Assembly: GCF_964204645.1 (NCBI RefSeq)
Contig: NC_134026.1
Coordinates: 9,681,450-9,745,449, forward strand
DNA: 64,000 bases
Direction of reading: 5' to 3'
Source: Tubulanus polymorphus
Lineage: Eukaryota; Nemertea; Palaeonemertea; Tubulaniformes; Tubulanidae
The notes under the pieces were generated by a model that had not been told where the DNA came from, searched no databases, and saw only the letters and a program-made list of their open reading frames with translations. The translations under genes were made by a program, and so were the position numbers. Below, piece by piece: positions 11,680 through 21,541 of this stretch. The stretch's first letter is position 1, and every line of letters begins with the position of its first letter.

Positions 11680-11934
11680 GTGATGATCTACCCATTGGCA
11701 CTCAGCCTGATGATCATGGTGCTCCCCCTGGATCATGATCTCGCAACTACCGATGATGATTTAGTTGATATTCCAGATGATGTGTATATCATCAAAGAAA
11801 TATTAGGCTATAAAATTATCGATGGGAAGCGTCACTTTAAAATATGGTGGGAAGGCTATACTAGACAAGAAGCTACATTTGAGCCCAAGGAAAATATCTT
11901 AAATCCTAAATTGATTGAGGACTATTTTAAGTAA
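11680..11934 (+). CDS. Gypsy-1 chromodomain
   Basis: About 50 residues at the end of this frame form a chromodomain: VYIIKEILGYKI, then FKIWWEGY (the aromatic-cage region), then ATFEPKENI and a C-terminal helix ending IEDYF. In chromoviral integrases this module steers integration toward modified chromatin. It follows integrase and ends at a stop just before an A-rich tract, so it closes pol. It is missing from gypsy-2, where integrase runs straight into the env splice acceptor. Confidence 0.8.
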   Translation: MMIYPLALSLMIMVLPLDHDLATTDDDLVDIPDDVYIIKEILGYKIIDGKRHFKIWWEGYTRQEATFEPKENILNPKLIEDYFK

Positions 11935-12000
11935 AAAAAAAAAAACAAAAAAAGTAAAGTAATATTTGGGGGATAATTAGTGAGGGGTTTACAGAGTTTT

Positions 12001-12023
12001 GCTTTCCTTCTTTTAGGTCGGAT
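12001..12023 (+). promoter_or_regulatory. Splice acceptor and env leader of gypsy-1
   Basis: A pyrimidine-rich tract ends in TTTTAG at 12016, then GTCGGAT and ATG 12024. Gypsy-2 has the same layout at 27610-27640: pyrimidines, ATAG, seven nucleotides, ATG AAG. This is what a spliced subgenomic env mRNA needs. Confidence 0.6.
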
Positions 12024-13137
12024 ATGAAGGTTCAAATACTTCTTGTTGGTATGGTGATGGCGGTTATGACGTACCAGACAGGTGCATCCTCTAATTCAGT
12101 CGTAATGCTTAATTGGGGTGGTTTTTAATAAGTTTACTGCAATTTGGAACGGGGTGTCCAAGTATAGGCACACGTTTTGTATTCCGTGGGCCAAGTTCGA
12201 TTTATATAATATTGCGGAATTACCCTTTCCTCGTCAGCCTCGGAACTCGCCCTATGATGGCGGCGATATGTTAAACGTCGTTATAAGGAAGTTGAACCTA
12301 CAGATTGGCGAAACACGAAAAGAACTTAATGCGAACATCGCTGTCATAAAATCTCTGATACCCGTTAAGGCAAATAATAGACGGAAACGAGCTTTAGGAT
12401 TTTTTGGCAGCATTGCAAAATCACTTTTTGGCTTGGCTTCCGATGATGAGGTTCAAGCCTTGAAACAGCATGTAGAGAAGATGGAATCGGGTTTAGTGGG
12501 GATGACGGATCAGATTGTCCAGCAAGGGAAAACTTAAAATTCATTCATGAACACAACGAACAAACGAATTGAAAATGCTATCATAAATCATAAGTTACTA
12601 CAACAATTCGCTGACACTTATAAGCGACAGACAGCAATCTTTCGTGGATCTCAAAAAACTGTTGCCGATAGATTATCTAGGCTAAATATATCCGTTTCTT
12701 CGTTGTCTGTTCTCATGGACAATATGGTAGATTATCAATATCGATTTGGAATAGTAGTTCGACACTCCGATGAACTGTTACAGGCAACACAACTTCTTTT
12801 AGATGGGTTCCTGCCCATAACAATGGTGGGTCCCGAGAAGATTAAAAGAGTGGTGAACCACGTTGAGAATCTTTTGAGTCATCACTATCCGAGCTTTAAG
12901 GTCACCCATAATCACCCTAGTTTTTACTATCAAATGCGTGACATCGCTTTTACGCAAACCGATCAATATCTATACGTTACTATTGCGGTTCCGATACACA
13001 GGGTTCATGGGTGTGTATCACATCGATTGCCCTATCAGTTCTGTCTAATGCTACCAGCGTAAATACTACGAAGATTGTAGGGCTACTGTTGTGCAGATAG
13101 TTTAGATAAATGTACGGAAGCTGGAGTTCATGGCCAG
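12024..13137 (+). pseudogene. env: Gypsy-1 envelope-like fusion glycoprotein (broken)
   Basis: ATG 12024 opens a hydrophobic signal-peptide-like stretch, then a frameshift near 12115. The frame 12118-12537 holds an RRKR furin-type site near 12392 followed by a hydrophobic Gly/Phe-rich fusion-peptide-like segment and a heptad-like helix. Coding continues in a second frame at 12547-13062 with further breaks; a Cys-rich stretch follows near 13110-13137. The layout resembles errantivirus env and baculovirus F-like proteins. The 3' end is cut by an LTR at 13138. No membrane anchor remains in this copy, and at least two frameshifts exclude a functional protein. Confidence 0.7.
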
Positions 13138-13680
13138 TGTTGTTATTGCCAGATAACCTTCGTTGATGCGTACGTCATACATAAACATAAATAGAAGTTA
13201 TATAAATAAACAAGTCTGGAACTGACGTATGTGTCTACGTAGGTAAACCTAATATGGTGCGGCCATGGACTCTGATGAGTGCAAAGGGATATTTATAGGT
13301 AATTGTGACATGTGCAGATACGTCATCACCCATACATGGATGGGAGGAATGTTGTGACGTATGAATACGTCACAATCCATGAATTCCGAGCCATGTGTGG
13401 AAGAGGGCCTGCACACGTTACTTAAGATATAATAATATAAAAGGGTTTAAGAAAGCTTTGGAGGGAGGCTGGAGAGAAGAGGTTTTAGGGAGAGCTCCGG
13501 GGAATGATCTGTATACATCTAGTAAGAAGAAATAAACAAAGGATAACTGTAGAAATTGTTAAGTTATTTCTGAGAGCCGTGTAAGAAGTCAAGACCAAGG
13601 ACTGAGATCTGATCTAAGAGAATGTCATAGGTAGAGAATCCATACACACAACATTGTTGGAGAACTGAAACCATACAACA
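13138..13680 (+). repeat. LTR of a further retroelement, inserted in gypsy-1 env
   Basis: The 543-bp segment starts TGTTG and ends CAACA and is followed by TTGGTGGAGAACAGTGG, a primer-binding-like site, so it behaves as a 5' LTR. TATAAAAG is at 13436-13443 and AATAAA at 13531-13536. U3 holds five TGACGTA motifs. Internal genes of this element are not recognisable downstream. The exact start is inferred from the TGTTG/CAACA pair. Confidence 0.55.
13171..13373 (+). promoter_or_regulatory. Cluster of five TGACGTA (CRE/ATF-type) motifs
   Basis: TGACGTA or its complement TACGTCA occurs at 13171-13177, 13223-13229, 13319-13325, 13355-13361 and 13367-13373, all upstream of the TATA box of the LTR. 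The last pair forms a palindrome-like couple 5 bp apart. Confidence 0.5.
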
Positions 13681-13699
13681 TTGGTGGAGAACAGTGGTG

Positions 13700-14840
13700 T
13701 ATCCTGCACCTCTCGCTGCCAAGCGATCCAGAGTATATTTGGTGAGTGAACACGGGGTGAAGTAAGAGTATAAGATGAACGTTACATTGCGTGACCGTAA
13801 TAACATAAAATACAGGCCGCTACCGCGGGTTAAGTTGAGATATTGCGGATAACTCGATCTGTGTATAAAAATCATTCCCGTTCAGATTTGAGGAGTTATG
13901 ATATTCGGTTCCTGTCCGTAATATGCAGTTGATATCATCAGATACTTTGTTTTTGTGAATTGTGAGCTTCTAGTAGAGGGTGATTGTGTCTTGTGATAAC
14001 TTCGAGAAATCAAAGATCAAATAGCTAGTACAATGGTTTTTGCGAAATCGTGTTTTGGATGGTTAGGATTGACGGCTAACGGAACGGTGTGCGAATATGA
14101 AGCATAACGAACTCAAGGAAGTTGATTTGATGCAATGGCGAGTGATCGAGACGTCGTGCGTATACATTTAAATCAATCGGCGAATGGAAAATTGTGCGGG
14201 AAGACGACCTTGGACAAGTTTAATGGACTCCGAACCTTGAACGTATATATAATGATGATGTTTTAACGTGCATGCTTATACTGTATAAAACTTGCGTTTT
14301 TAGGCTGAATCGGAAAATTAAATTGAGCGTATTATTGATATTTATTTCCAAATACTGGGTTTATTAGATTAAATTACTACGCAGTGTTGATGTATACATC
14401 GTTGTTTGTTGCAGGCTTAAGTATTTATTTTAGGATTTTTTTTTCTCTCCGATTTTTTATTTTGGCTAGTCTATGATGTTGCGAATGCTATTTTTACATA
14501 CGTCTTATTCATAACAGCTTTTACTCTCTATTTCAACGGTTCCAAGCCGCAAATAGCAGTTCATGTTATCCCTGCCTAGACTACGGATAAATGTGCTTTC
14601 TGAGGCTATGGGTGGGGACTAGCAGCTGACATCTCAACAATACGAATGTACGTATATGGTATATTCATTTTAGTTAATTTTCGGCTCGACTTTGTAATAA
14701 GCGCTTATCAAAATTACTGTGGAATGAATCATGAATTTATTGTTGAACATGTCTGCCAACATGTGCTGGGCACATAATAATCAACTAAATGATGTATCTG
14801 GCATCTGTATTAATTTACGTCGTTGATTAAGTCGGTGATG
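13700..14840. other. Unassigned interval
   Basis: Probably leader or decayed internal sequence of the LTR element at 13138, with only short frames. No recognisable protein domain on either strand. Confidence 0.4.
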
Positions 14841-14841
14841 A

Positions 14842-15048
14842 AAGTCACCCAAACCACCAAAGGTTGTCAGAAAAGGTCCAGTGAGTGATGTTCAGAAAGA
14901 CCGCTATGCACATTGGCCAGCCAAACTTCAGAAACGGGGACGTTGTAAGAACTGTACGGATGGATACACAGATACCGCCTGCGAAAAATGCAATGTCCGT
15001 CTCTGTTTCAATGATAAGAGGAATTGTTATATGATGTATCATACATAA
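14842..15048 (+). pseudogene. piggyBac transposase C-terminal fragment
   Basis: A 68-codon open segment ends at TAA 15046-15048. It encodes the linker VVRKGPVSDVQKDRYAHWP and the Cys-rich zinc domain (CKNC, CEKC, then LCF...C and YHT) that binds the element's terminal repeats. The catalytic region is absent. It differs from piggyBac-1, so it is another family. Confidence 0.75.
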
Positions 15049-15129
15049 ATGTACTGAAAAGGTGTCAGTTACAATAGAAAATTAATCTGTAGTGTGAATA
15101 AAGTCTTGAATTGATGTCGTTTCAGTTCT

Positions 15130-15499
15130 CATCCAAGAGATATGTATCCTATTGCCTTTAATCCCACTTTTAAGTTCCGTCGATTTGACGTCACATACAA
15201 ACATCTACATTCAAAGAGCAAATATACAGGCAAACGTCCAATATTAACTGGACCTGTCCATTTACAATATTGTAAAACTATATGTGGATGATTATAGCCA
15301 ACTATCTTTTACAATGTCAAAGTGCTGTTCAAATATTAGTGATATTTTATCATTTGGTACTGATGGAGAAAGTGCGTTAAGTGATGCTGACAATCAGTTT
15401 ATCACACATGCTGTTCATTTGAGATGCACACGCCATTTCGAATCTCATTTGAAAAATCATATTTTACCTACGGAAGCTCCTAGGTTACATATGGGATAA
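15130..15499 (+). pseudogene. MULE-like transposase fragment
   Basis: Two frames joined by a frameshift near 15283: first FRRFDVTYKHLHSK and LTGPVHLQYCKT, then FGTDGESALSDA and HAVHLRCTRHFESHLK. The order (F.VT..YKHL, GP.. , GTDGE.AL, HLRC..H) is that of uncharacterised invertebrate MULE-type transposase proteins, with the Asp of GTDGE as a likely catalytic residue. The remainder is missing. The family assignment rests on motif order. Confidence 0.5.
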
Positions 15500-15747
15500 T
15501 TTTTTCTCAATTTCCACAAGTCGAAATTCGACTTATTAATTATTACAATTTTTCCGCAAACCATTACGGTTTGTGCAAACCCGTTTAAAACAAATGCACC
15601 TATTGATAAATGAGGAGTGTTGATAGAGGAAATCCCCAGTAGATGGCGCCACATGCATACAGGACCAGAGAGTTCACTTCGTGGTTCTGTATTGTATTAG
15701 CGTAACAAAGTCACAATAGCTTTTGTGCAAATTATCATATCAAAGGG

Positions 15748-15899
15748 ATTCCAGACAATTGTTGTTCGGTGTATGGATGTAGTAATCGAGGTGGACATTT
15801 ATTCCTAGTTGACAAGGATCACCGAAGATGAATGGATGCCGAATAAACACAGCATAGTCTGTACAAAACACTTTAAACCTGATGGTTATATACAGCTAG
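15748..15899 (+). pseudogene. THAP zinc-finger domain, exon 1 (decayed)
   Basis: The first frame gives CCSVYGCSNRG, the CX2-4C half of a THAP finger. After a frameshift the second gives W.PNKHSIVCTKHFKPDGY, the C-H half. The middle is shortened. The exon ends CTAG before GTAAGC. Exon 2 is at 17180-17247 and the two halves of a Gly codon match in phase. THAP domains bind DNA and head P-element-type transposases; such a transposase core lies at 19292-20004. Confidence 0.65.
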
Positions 15900-16272
15900 G
15901 TAAGCATAAAATTGAATAAAGATGAATGTTAATATAATGATTTTAAAATTTCTGGCTGTGTTGTAGGTAGCTAGGCTTAATTTTTATCTTTTATAGAAAA
16001 AACTGTTAAAAAATGTTAACTTTCATAATAATGGTTAACGATTGATAGAACACTACATAGAATACTACTGATTTCAAGTTCTAATTTATATTTATACTCA
16101 CTATTGTTGTTTATAATTACCCCCTAGTTTGCTTCACTTTTAATCTATTTTAGCGTGTAACTGTATCTACGTTAATTTTCCTTTAGTTTGTATCATCTCT
16201 GATTACTTGAATTAGTCTCTTTGTCTCTGAATTGTATATATATCTCATAATTTTTGTAGTTTCTCATTATTC

Positions 16273-16308
16273 CTGAAGATGACTATTAGGATATAGTCGA
16301 AACATTGA
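16273..16308 (+). other. Second hammerhead-like motif with AATAAA
   Basis: CTGAAGA, a 6-bp stem (GACTAT/ATAGTC), GAAA, then AATAAA at 16309. It resembles the motif at 62-97 but lacks a stem III and cleavage triplet, so it is at best a decayed retroelement tail. Confidence 0.3.
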
Positions 16309-16317
16309 AATAAACTA

Positions 16318-16973
16318 CCGTATTTTCCGGTGTACAAGTCGAACCGGTGTATAAGTCAAGGTCAAATTTTCAGTTTAAAAAGTTGTGCTAGGGCTATAGT
16401 CGGTGTATAAGTCGAGTCGCTTCTTCATAAGTTTACATATGTCACATTGAAAACAGTGCCGATGTCATTCTCATAGTAGTTGAGAGTATTTACCACTAAT
16501 TGCATTATTAAATCATTGGGATCTGTTGTTTCTAATATTAAATTACCGGATTAGTGCTCATTGTTTGTATCCATGTGTTGAATGTATAGTGTATACGTTG
16601 AATGCTGTAGCGCCTGTAGTCTATTATTAGACTGACTGTGTATTTTATTGGCACGCTGCCACAGCATCGCAGCTTATATAAACACTGTACAATGAATATA
16701 CGCGGTTTTCTTTCTCTTTTGATTTTTAACATTAGTTAATTTTGAAACATTTCCAAACTATAAGAAACTATTTTTATCAACATCCTAAACTCTAATTGGT
16801 ATATGAGTGTAGCCTAACATAAATTAATATTCCATTTCATCATGGCGACCTTGAACTCTAAACATCGTCAGTTTAAAACGATATCGAAAGTGTAGCCGGT
16901 GTATAAGTCGACCTACGTTTTTTGGACATGATTTTTGGTCTCAAAAACTCGACTTATACACCAGAAAATACGG
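16318..16973. mobile_element. Non-autonomous DNA element with long inverted termini
   Basis: The left end CCGTATTTTCCGGTGTACAA is mirrored by the right end, which finishes CCAGAAAATACGG. The motif GGTGTATAAGTCGA recurs inside both ends. At 656 bp with no coding capacity it is MITE-like. It lies in the intron between the two THAP exons. No clear target duplication was found, so the superfamily is undetermined. Confidence 0.65.
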
Positions 16974-17179
16974 TTCTATCTCCAAGTTTCATTTTCGGAC
17001 TTTTTCGTCATAATTGTGGGATTCTCCTACATCTACGATAATGGTTAAATTTCTATATATCATACATACATTGGTCCTACACAGTATATATGATCTAATA
17101 CCACTAAAAGGCATTATTTGTTGTTGTATTGTAATGTTTTTTATTCAATCTACTTTTTTTGTTGATCTTTTATTTCCAG

Positions 17180-17247
17180 GTCAAAGAAAGAGGTTAATAT
17201 CAACAGCTATCCCTACCATTTTTGAATGGACCAAACCTGAACCCTAA
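17180..17247 (+). pseudogene. THAP domain, exon 2
   Basis: The acceptor TTTTATTTCCAG is followed by an exon encoding RKRLISTAIPTIFEW and a stop at 17245-17247. The AVPTiF-type motif ends THAP domains. The first two bases complete the Gly codon split at 15899, giving a phase-consistent 1.28-kb intron. Confidence 0.65.
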
Positions 17248-17861
17248 GTGTCACTACCACAAGAGCACGATCGAGGAAGAGACTAGAATTCAACGACACC
17301 TCCTGTGGAAAACGAATCAACATATGTTAGCATGTGCAGATGCCATCGGGATAAGTGGTTAGCAAGTGAGTGACCGAAAAATAAAGCAGTTTCTTATCAT
17401 CTGTAGAATGAACCCGTTGTGTTCTATTCTTTCTCTTACTTCTCATCGAACCTGGTTTTCTTCGTGACTCACAACTTCACATGACCAGGATCACCCGAAA
17501 CATGGAAGATACTCAACTGAACCGGCAGAAAGTGGATGATTTCGCGAAATCATCAAAAATCATCGAGGATTTACGAATGACCGAAGACATAGATTTGTCA
17601 AATATTTACACCGAGCAGATCACTAGAAAAGCTAGACTCGACGATCAAGGATCTAACTCCCTTAACTCATCTATCAGACATGATCCGGGAAGCAGAGGTC
17701 TAGCGTCATCGAAAAATGCAGCCAGATGATCAGATTCGTAGAAAAAACGACAAACACAACGCAACCACATAATTCGTCAATGAACAATTCTGGTGCTTCT
17801 GCGGTGTCATTTCGTTCGAACAATGTTAAGCGTAAGTCCAAAAGCTATTGGACTTACGTTT
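17248..17861 (+). other. Non-coding interval with short frame and hairpin
   Basis: A frame at 17481-17729 encodes a charged polypeptide of unknown family that could be the N-terminus of the BEL gag which follows. A perfect 11-bp hairpin (CGTAAGTCCAA, 6-nt loop) lies at 17831-17858. Confidence 0.35.
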
Positions 17862-18178
17862 AAACTTACGCTCGCAAAGTTTGACAGCAATTTACTTTAA
17901 TGGCAGGAATTTATTGACGGATTTAATTCAGCGGTCAATGACGACCCAAATCTCGACGATGTCGTTAAGTTCCAATACTTTCACGCGCAACTTATCGGCG
18001 AAGCTTACCGAACGATTGAGGGACTGGCCCTCACCGTTTCAAATTATGCGAACGCGCTTTAAGTCCTAATAAAAAGGTATGGGCAACCGCAAATAATCAT
18101 CAGTGCATATATGCAGGCGTTATGGGAACTTACGTGACTGACAGAAGACATAGAGTCTCATGGAATTTTTGGAAAAAC
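17862..18178 (+). pseudogene. BEL/Pao gag fragment (DUF1759-like)
   Basis: A single frame with three in-frame stops encodes LTLAKFDSN, WQEFIDGFNSAV, LDDVVKFQYFHAQL, GEAYRTIEGLALTVSNYANAL and RYGQPQIII, the conserved blocks of BEL/Pao gag. It lies between the THAP exons and the P-element transposase core, which it probably separated by insertion. No LTRs were identified. Confidence 0.7.
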
Positions 18179-18189
18179 TCGAACCATAT

Positions 18190-18725
18190 ATCCAAGGACT
18201 AAAGGTTGGCTTATGTCGACAAGCAACGCGAAGCCTATCGACGCAAGTGGGTTAATCGTCGATTAGCGGCCTACAAGAGGCCGCCAGTTGCTGATCTATC
18301 TGTTCAACATAAGCCGGCTCGCGACGGCAATCTGACACCTACCAACTCGTCGCAAGCTGTATCCGGCCATCCATGTTCTACTCCGGCCTACAGTAGGCGG
18401 ACAGTTGCTTCTGACCGGAACCGACATAAGCTCATATGCGACGCGACGGAACTGAGCGCAAGGTTTCCAGCCAATAAGAAACAGCATATACAGTACAAGT
18501 TATGACGGCTAGTTAGCTTCATAAACTAAGTATTTCGAAACGTTAACCAAACCTTCAACACGGCAGGTGACTGGACTGAAGATCTAGAAGCGTAGTTGGT
18601 AGAATTATGGTGTGAGCAGCCTCTCGTAGGCCGCTAGTTGCCCCTAATCGGTGATAAACCCAGTTGTGTCGGTAGGCATCGCGTTGCTTGTCGACATAAG
18701 CCAGCCTTTACAGACACTTGGTCCT
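18190..18725. repeat. Inverted repeat with ~110-bp arms
   Basis: The sequence at about 18195-18300 recurs in reverse complement at about 18600-18715; both contain GGCTTATGTCGACAAGCAAC. Arms differ at several positions. The left arm continues from the BEL gag, so this is an inverted duplication of retroelement sequence around a ~300-bp spacer. Confidence 0.65.
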
Positions 18726-19291
18726 GCAGCATACGACTTAGATTATAGATACAGTAACTGTAAAAATCTATCCATGGAGGATCAGTTTTTTCTATCACCG
18801 ATTGGCGATATATAATTCACAGAGAACCGCCCGACAGCTACGGTTGTACCTGTTGTTGTATCAGTTTCTTATCTAAGTTGATGGTTACTTATGCATGGTT
18901 CCGTAAGTAAATTCCCTCTGTGTAGAAAAGGGAGTGCCAAAAATTTCATTTATTTATGAATTCCCTGAACGACTAGTTTACATGACCCGCAGTACCGGTG
19001 ATCATCGCCAAAGGCTGTTACTGCAGTCCGCAAAAAACTACGTCCAACTGGATTTTTTTTCGAATATGCAACGAAATTTCTCATTGATTCGATCAAATGA
19101 TACATTTCTTTATAATACGTAAAATTTACATGGATTCAGCATTTTTAAGAATAAATTCAATGATTCAGCGAAATTGATATAATAATCATCGTTTCAGCGA
19201 TACAGTGATTCAGCGATTCAGCGAAGTTCGAATGCCCGCCTTACAGGCTAACTCAGGAGAAGCCTATGACCTTGTGCACGACTTGTAGATA
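18726..19291. other. Unassigned interval
   Basis: No gene recognised. Near 19130-19225 the short word TTCAGCG recurs several times. Confidence 0.4.
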
Positions 19292-20004
19292 TTGAATTTG
19301 TCACATCAGACAACATTAAGGGATTTCTCCCACCACCTCGCCCAACACCTGGATTTTTGACTGATTTCATCGAATTCATCAAGAAAGACATTGATCTGAC
19401 CAGCTTCGACCATTTGAAAAAAATTTTATAATTGCGTTCCATGAAATTAAAATCAAACAAGGACACACATATACGACTGAAACTGGCGAACTTATTGGGT
19501 TTATAAATTTTGGCAACTTTCTAAATGAGATTGAAGATTTAGATTCTGAAAATTCTGTAAGTGCAACCAAGGTTCAAGGGCCACATGTTACATCTTGTGG
19601 TCTGTGGCATATTTACCCATTTAAACACTGTTTTTGCATATTTTCTAAGTGCAGGCTTCACGAGTCAACAATTGTATGTTGCTGTATGGGAAGAAATTAA
19701 AATTCTAGAACTAAATGATTTTCATGTTAGAGGAGTCGTTTTGGACAGAGCAGCTCTGAACAGAGAATTGCACAGAATACACGGACATTGAAGAAAATGA
19801 TATATTCTATATACATTCTATATAAACGTATATTCTACCGACAATCAAGAGCGTATTGGATCCAATTTCTACTTTTTCTGCAATGTACCACATCTCCTGA
19901 AAACTAACAGAAACAATATCGAAAATTCTAATTGGCGCAACAAGACAAGAAACTTTGAGGAAACGTTGGTATTTTCTTTCATTGATAACATTTCGTTTAT
20001 CTAA
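19292..20004 (+). pseudogene. P-element-type transposase core
   Basis: Several frames carry, in order, TTLRDFSHH (19292 on), FHEIKIKQG and TGELIGFINFG (19425 on), a GIFTHLNTVFAYF block with NRELHRIHG (19561-19791), and FFCNVPHLLKTNRNNIENS (19837-20004). These match THAP9/P-element transposases, RNase H-like enzymes that use GTP. Expected acidic residues are changed: His where DEMKI has Asp, and Asn for Asp before VPHLLKT. With the THAP exons at 15748-17247 this probably forms one broken P-like element. Confidence 0.75.
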
Positions 20005-20221
20005 TAAAAATGCTTACTTATGTTTCACATGATTTTTGACCGCTATATTGTAAGCAATCCATACAACCACACTCGTCAAAGAAACGAGTATTTGAAGCCT
20101 TATACCAAAGATAACCTTGAGAGATAAGATGTAAGTATTGGTAGTGAATATGAAAATGATCAAAGATTGAAGGATGAATGGTAAGATATCAACTCCCTTT
20201 TCAGTGGCTGATTCATACCGT

Positions 20222-20870
20222 TTTTCGATTCACTGGAGTGTCTTAGGAGAATAGAAGTGCCGATTGATTATCGCAGGCAAATAATGTGTCTGAGTCATGA
20301 AACTCTAGGAGGAATTCAGATTCCATACAATTATATAGTAAAGCGGTATTTAAAGAACTTTTAAAGTTTGCCTCTTCTGGTATTTTCATGTATAACAATC
20401 ATTTGTTCCGTCAAGTGGATGGCGTCACCATGAGCAGCCCTCTAGGTCCCACGTTTGCAAATTTCTGCAAGCACACTTAGAAAACAGCTTATTGACTGAA
20501 TCAAAATTCAAGCCAGCTTTATACTTGAGATATGTAGATGATGTATTTTGTGTATTTAGAGACCACTCCACATATCCACAGTTCTTTCAACAATAAACTG
20601 TTTACATTCTTGTTTAGAATTCACTTATGAAATTGGTCCTAACATTCTACCGTTCTTTGACACTCAAATAGAGACTCCTTTAGAAATAGGTAAAAATTTC
20701 AAAATAAGTGTCTACCGAAAATGTTCAAATATGGGTCTTTTACTCAACTTTAATGCATTGTGTCCATTTAAGTGGAAAACTGGTTTAGTCTATTTAGTCA
20801 ATATGCTAACCCGAAAACGTTCGACTAATTAAACATGATTTGGCAAATGAAACTGTTCTTTTATGGATTT
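20222..20870 (+). pseudogene. Penelope-like reverse transcriptase fragment
   Basis: Blocks in order: FKELLKFAS, FRQVDGVTMSSPLGPTFANF, (frameshift) HLENSL, LYLRYVDDVFCVF with the catalytic YVDD at 20531-20542, then EFTYEIGPNILPFFDTQIE and FKISVYRKCSNMGLLLNFN. The order is typical of Penelope-like elements. At least two frameshifts occur and no GIY-YIG domain was found. The catalytic Asp pair is intact. Confidence 0.8.
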
Positions 20871-20971
20871 TTAATCATCTGACCTCTCTACCGAGGATAT
20901 AAAGATTTGTACGGATTTATAAAGATTATTTTCTGAGTTATCTGAGGTGAATTACTCGGTGAAACTAGAAA

Positions 20972-21115
20972 ATGGAAAGCATTTCAACGTGTGGCAACAG
21001 TGGAACCAGTCAAACAACCACCACCAATCCTGATGGAAACGATACCAATGATGCAGATCAATTTCCTCATGGAAAAATGAGTCAGGAGTCTGAATCGACT
21101 AAAAATCAGGTGTAA
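20972..21115 (+). CDS. Short Ser/Thr/Asp-rich ORF, unknown
   Basis: A 47-codon frame from ATG, acidic and Thr-rich. CAG/GTGTAA at its end could be a splice donor, so it could be a first exon. No family recognised. Confidence 0.2.
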   Translation: MESISTCGNSGTSQTTTTNPDGNDTNDADQFPHGKMSQESESTKNQV

Positions 21116-21246
21116 TTGAAATTATTTTTAAGAAGAGTCTCAAAAATGATATCATTATTCATATTTTGTGTTTTGTCATGCTAGTATTGAGCTTTTGGTT
21201 GGCTGTAGAATATCAGACGACAGGAAAAGATCAGATCAGAAATGTC

Positions 21247-21541
21247 GACCAATTTCTCCGTCAAATTGGGACTTTCAGAGTTTGTTACCACGAGTTAACG
21301 CAGTTCCAGAGATGCTGAACAATTTCTCTGTCAAATCAGGGCTTTCAGTGTTTGTTACTGTGAGTTAGCGTAGTTCCAGAGATGCTGAACAATTTCTCTG
21401 TCAAATCAGGACTTTCAGTGTTTGTTACCGCAAGTTAGCGTAGTTCCAGAGATGTCGAACAATTTCTCTGTCAAATCAGGACTTTCAATGTTTGTTACCG
21501 CGAGTTAGCGTAGTTCCAGAGATGCTGAACAATTTCTCTGA
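21247..21541 (+). repeat. 70-bp tandem repeat, four full copies
   Basis: Units start at 21247, 21317, 21387 and 21457, with a partial fifth at 21527-21541. The units share AATTTCTCTGTCAAAT and GTTCCAGAGATG; divergence is low except in the first. Confidence 0.9.

Noticed and set aside
13138-13680. 3' LTR of gypsy-1
   Set aside because: It does not resemble the 5' LTR near 2440-2681 and is followed by its own primer-binding-like site.
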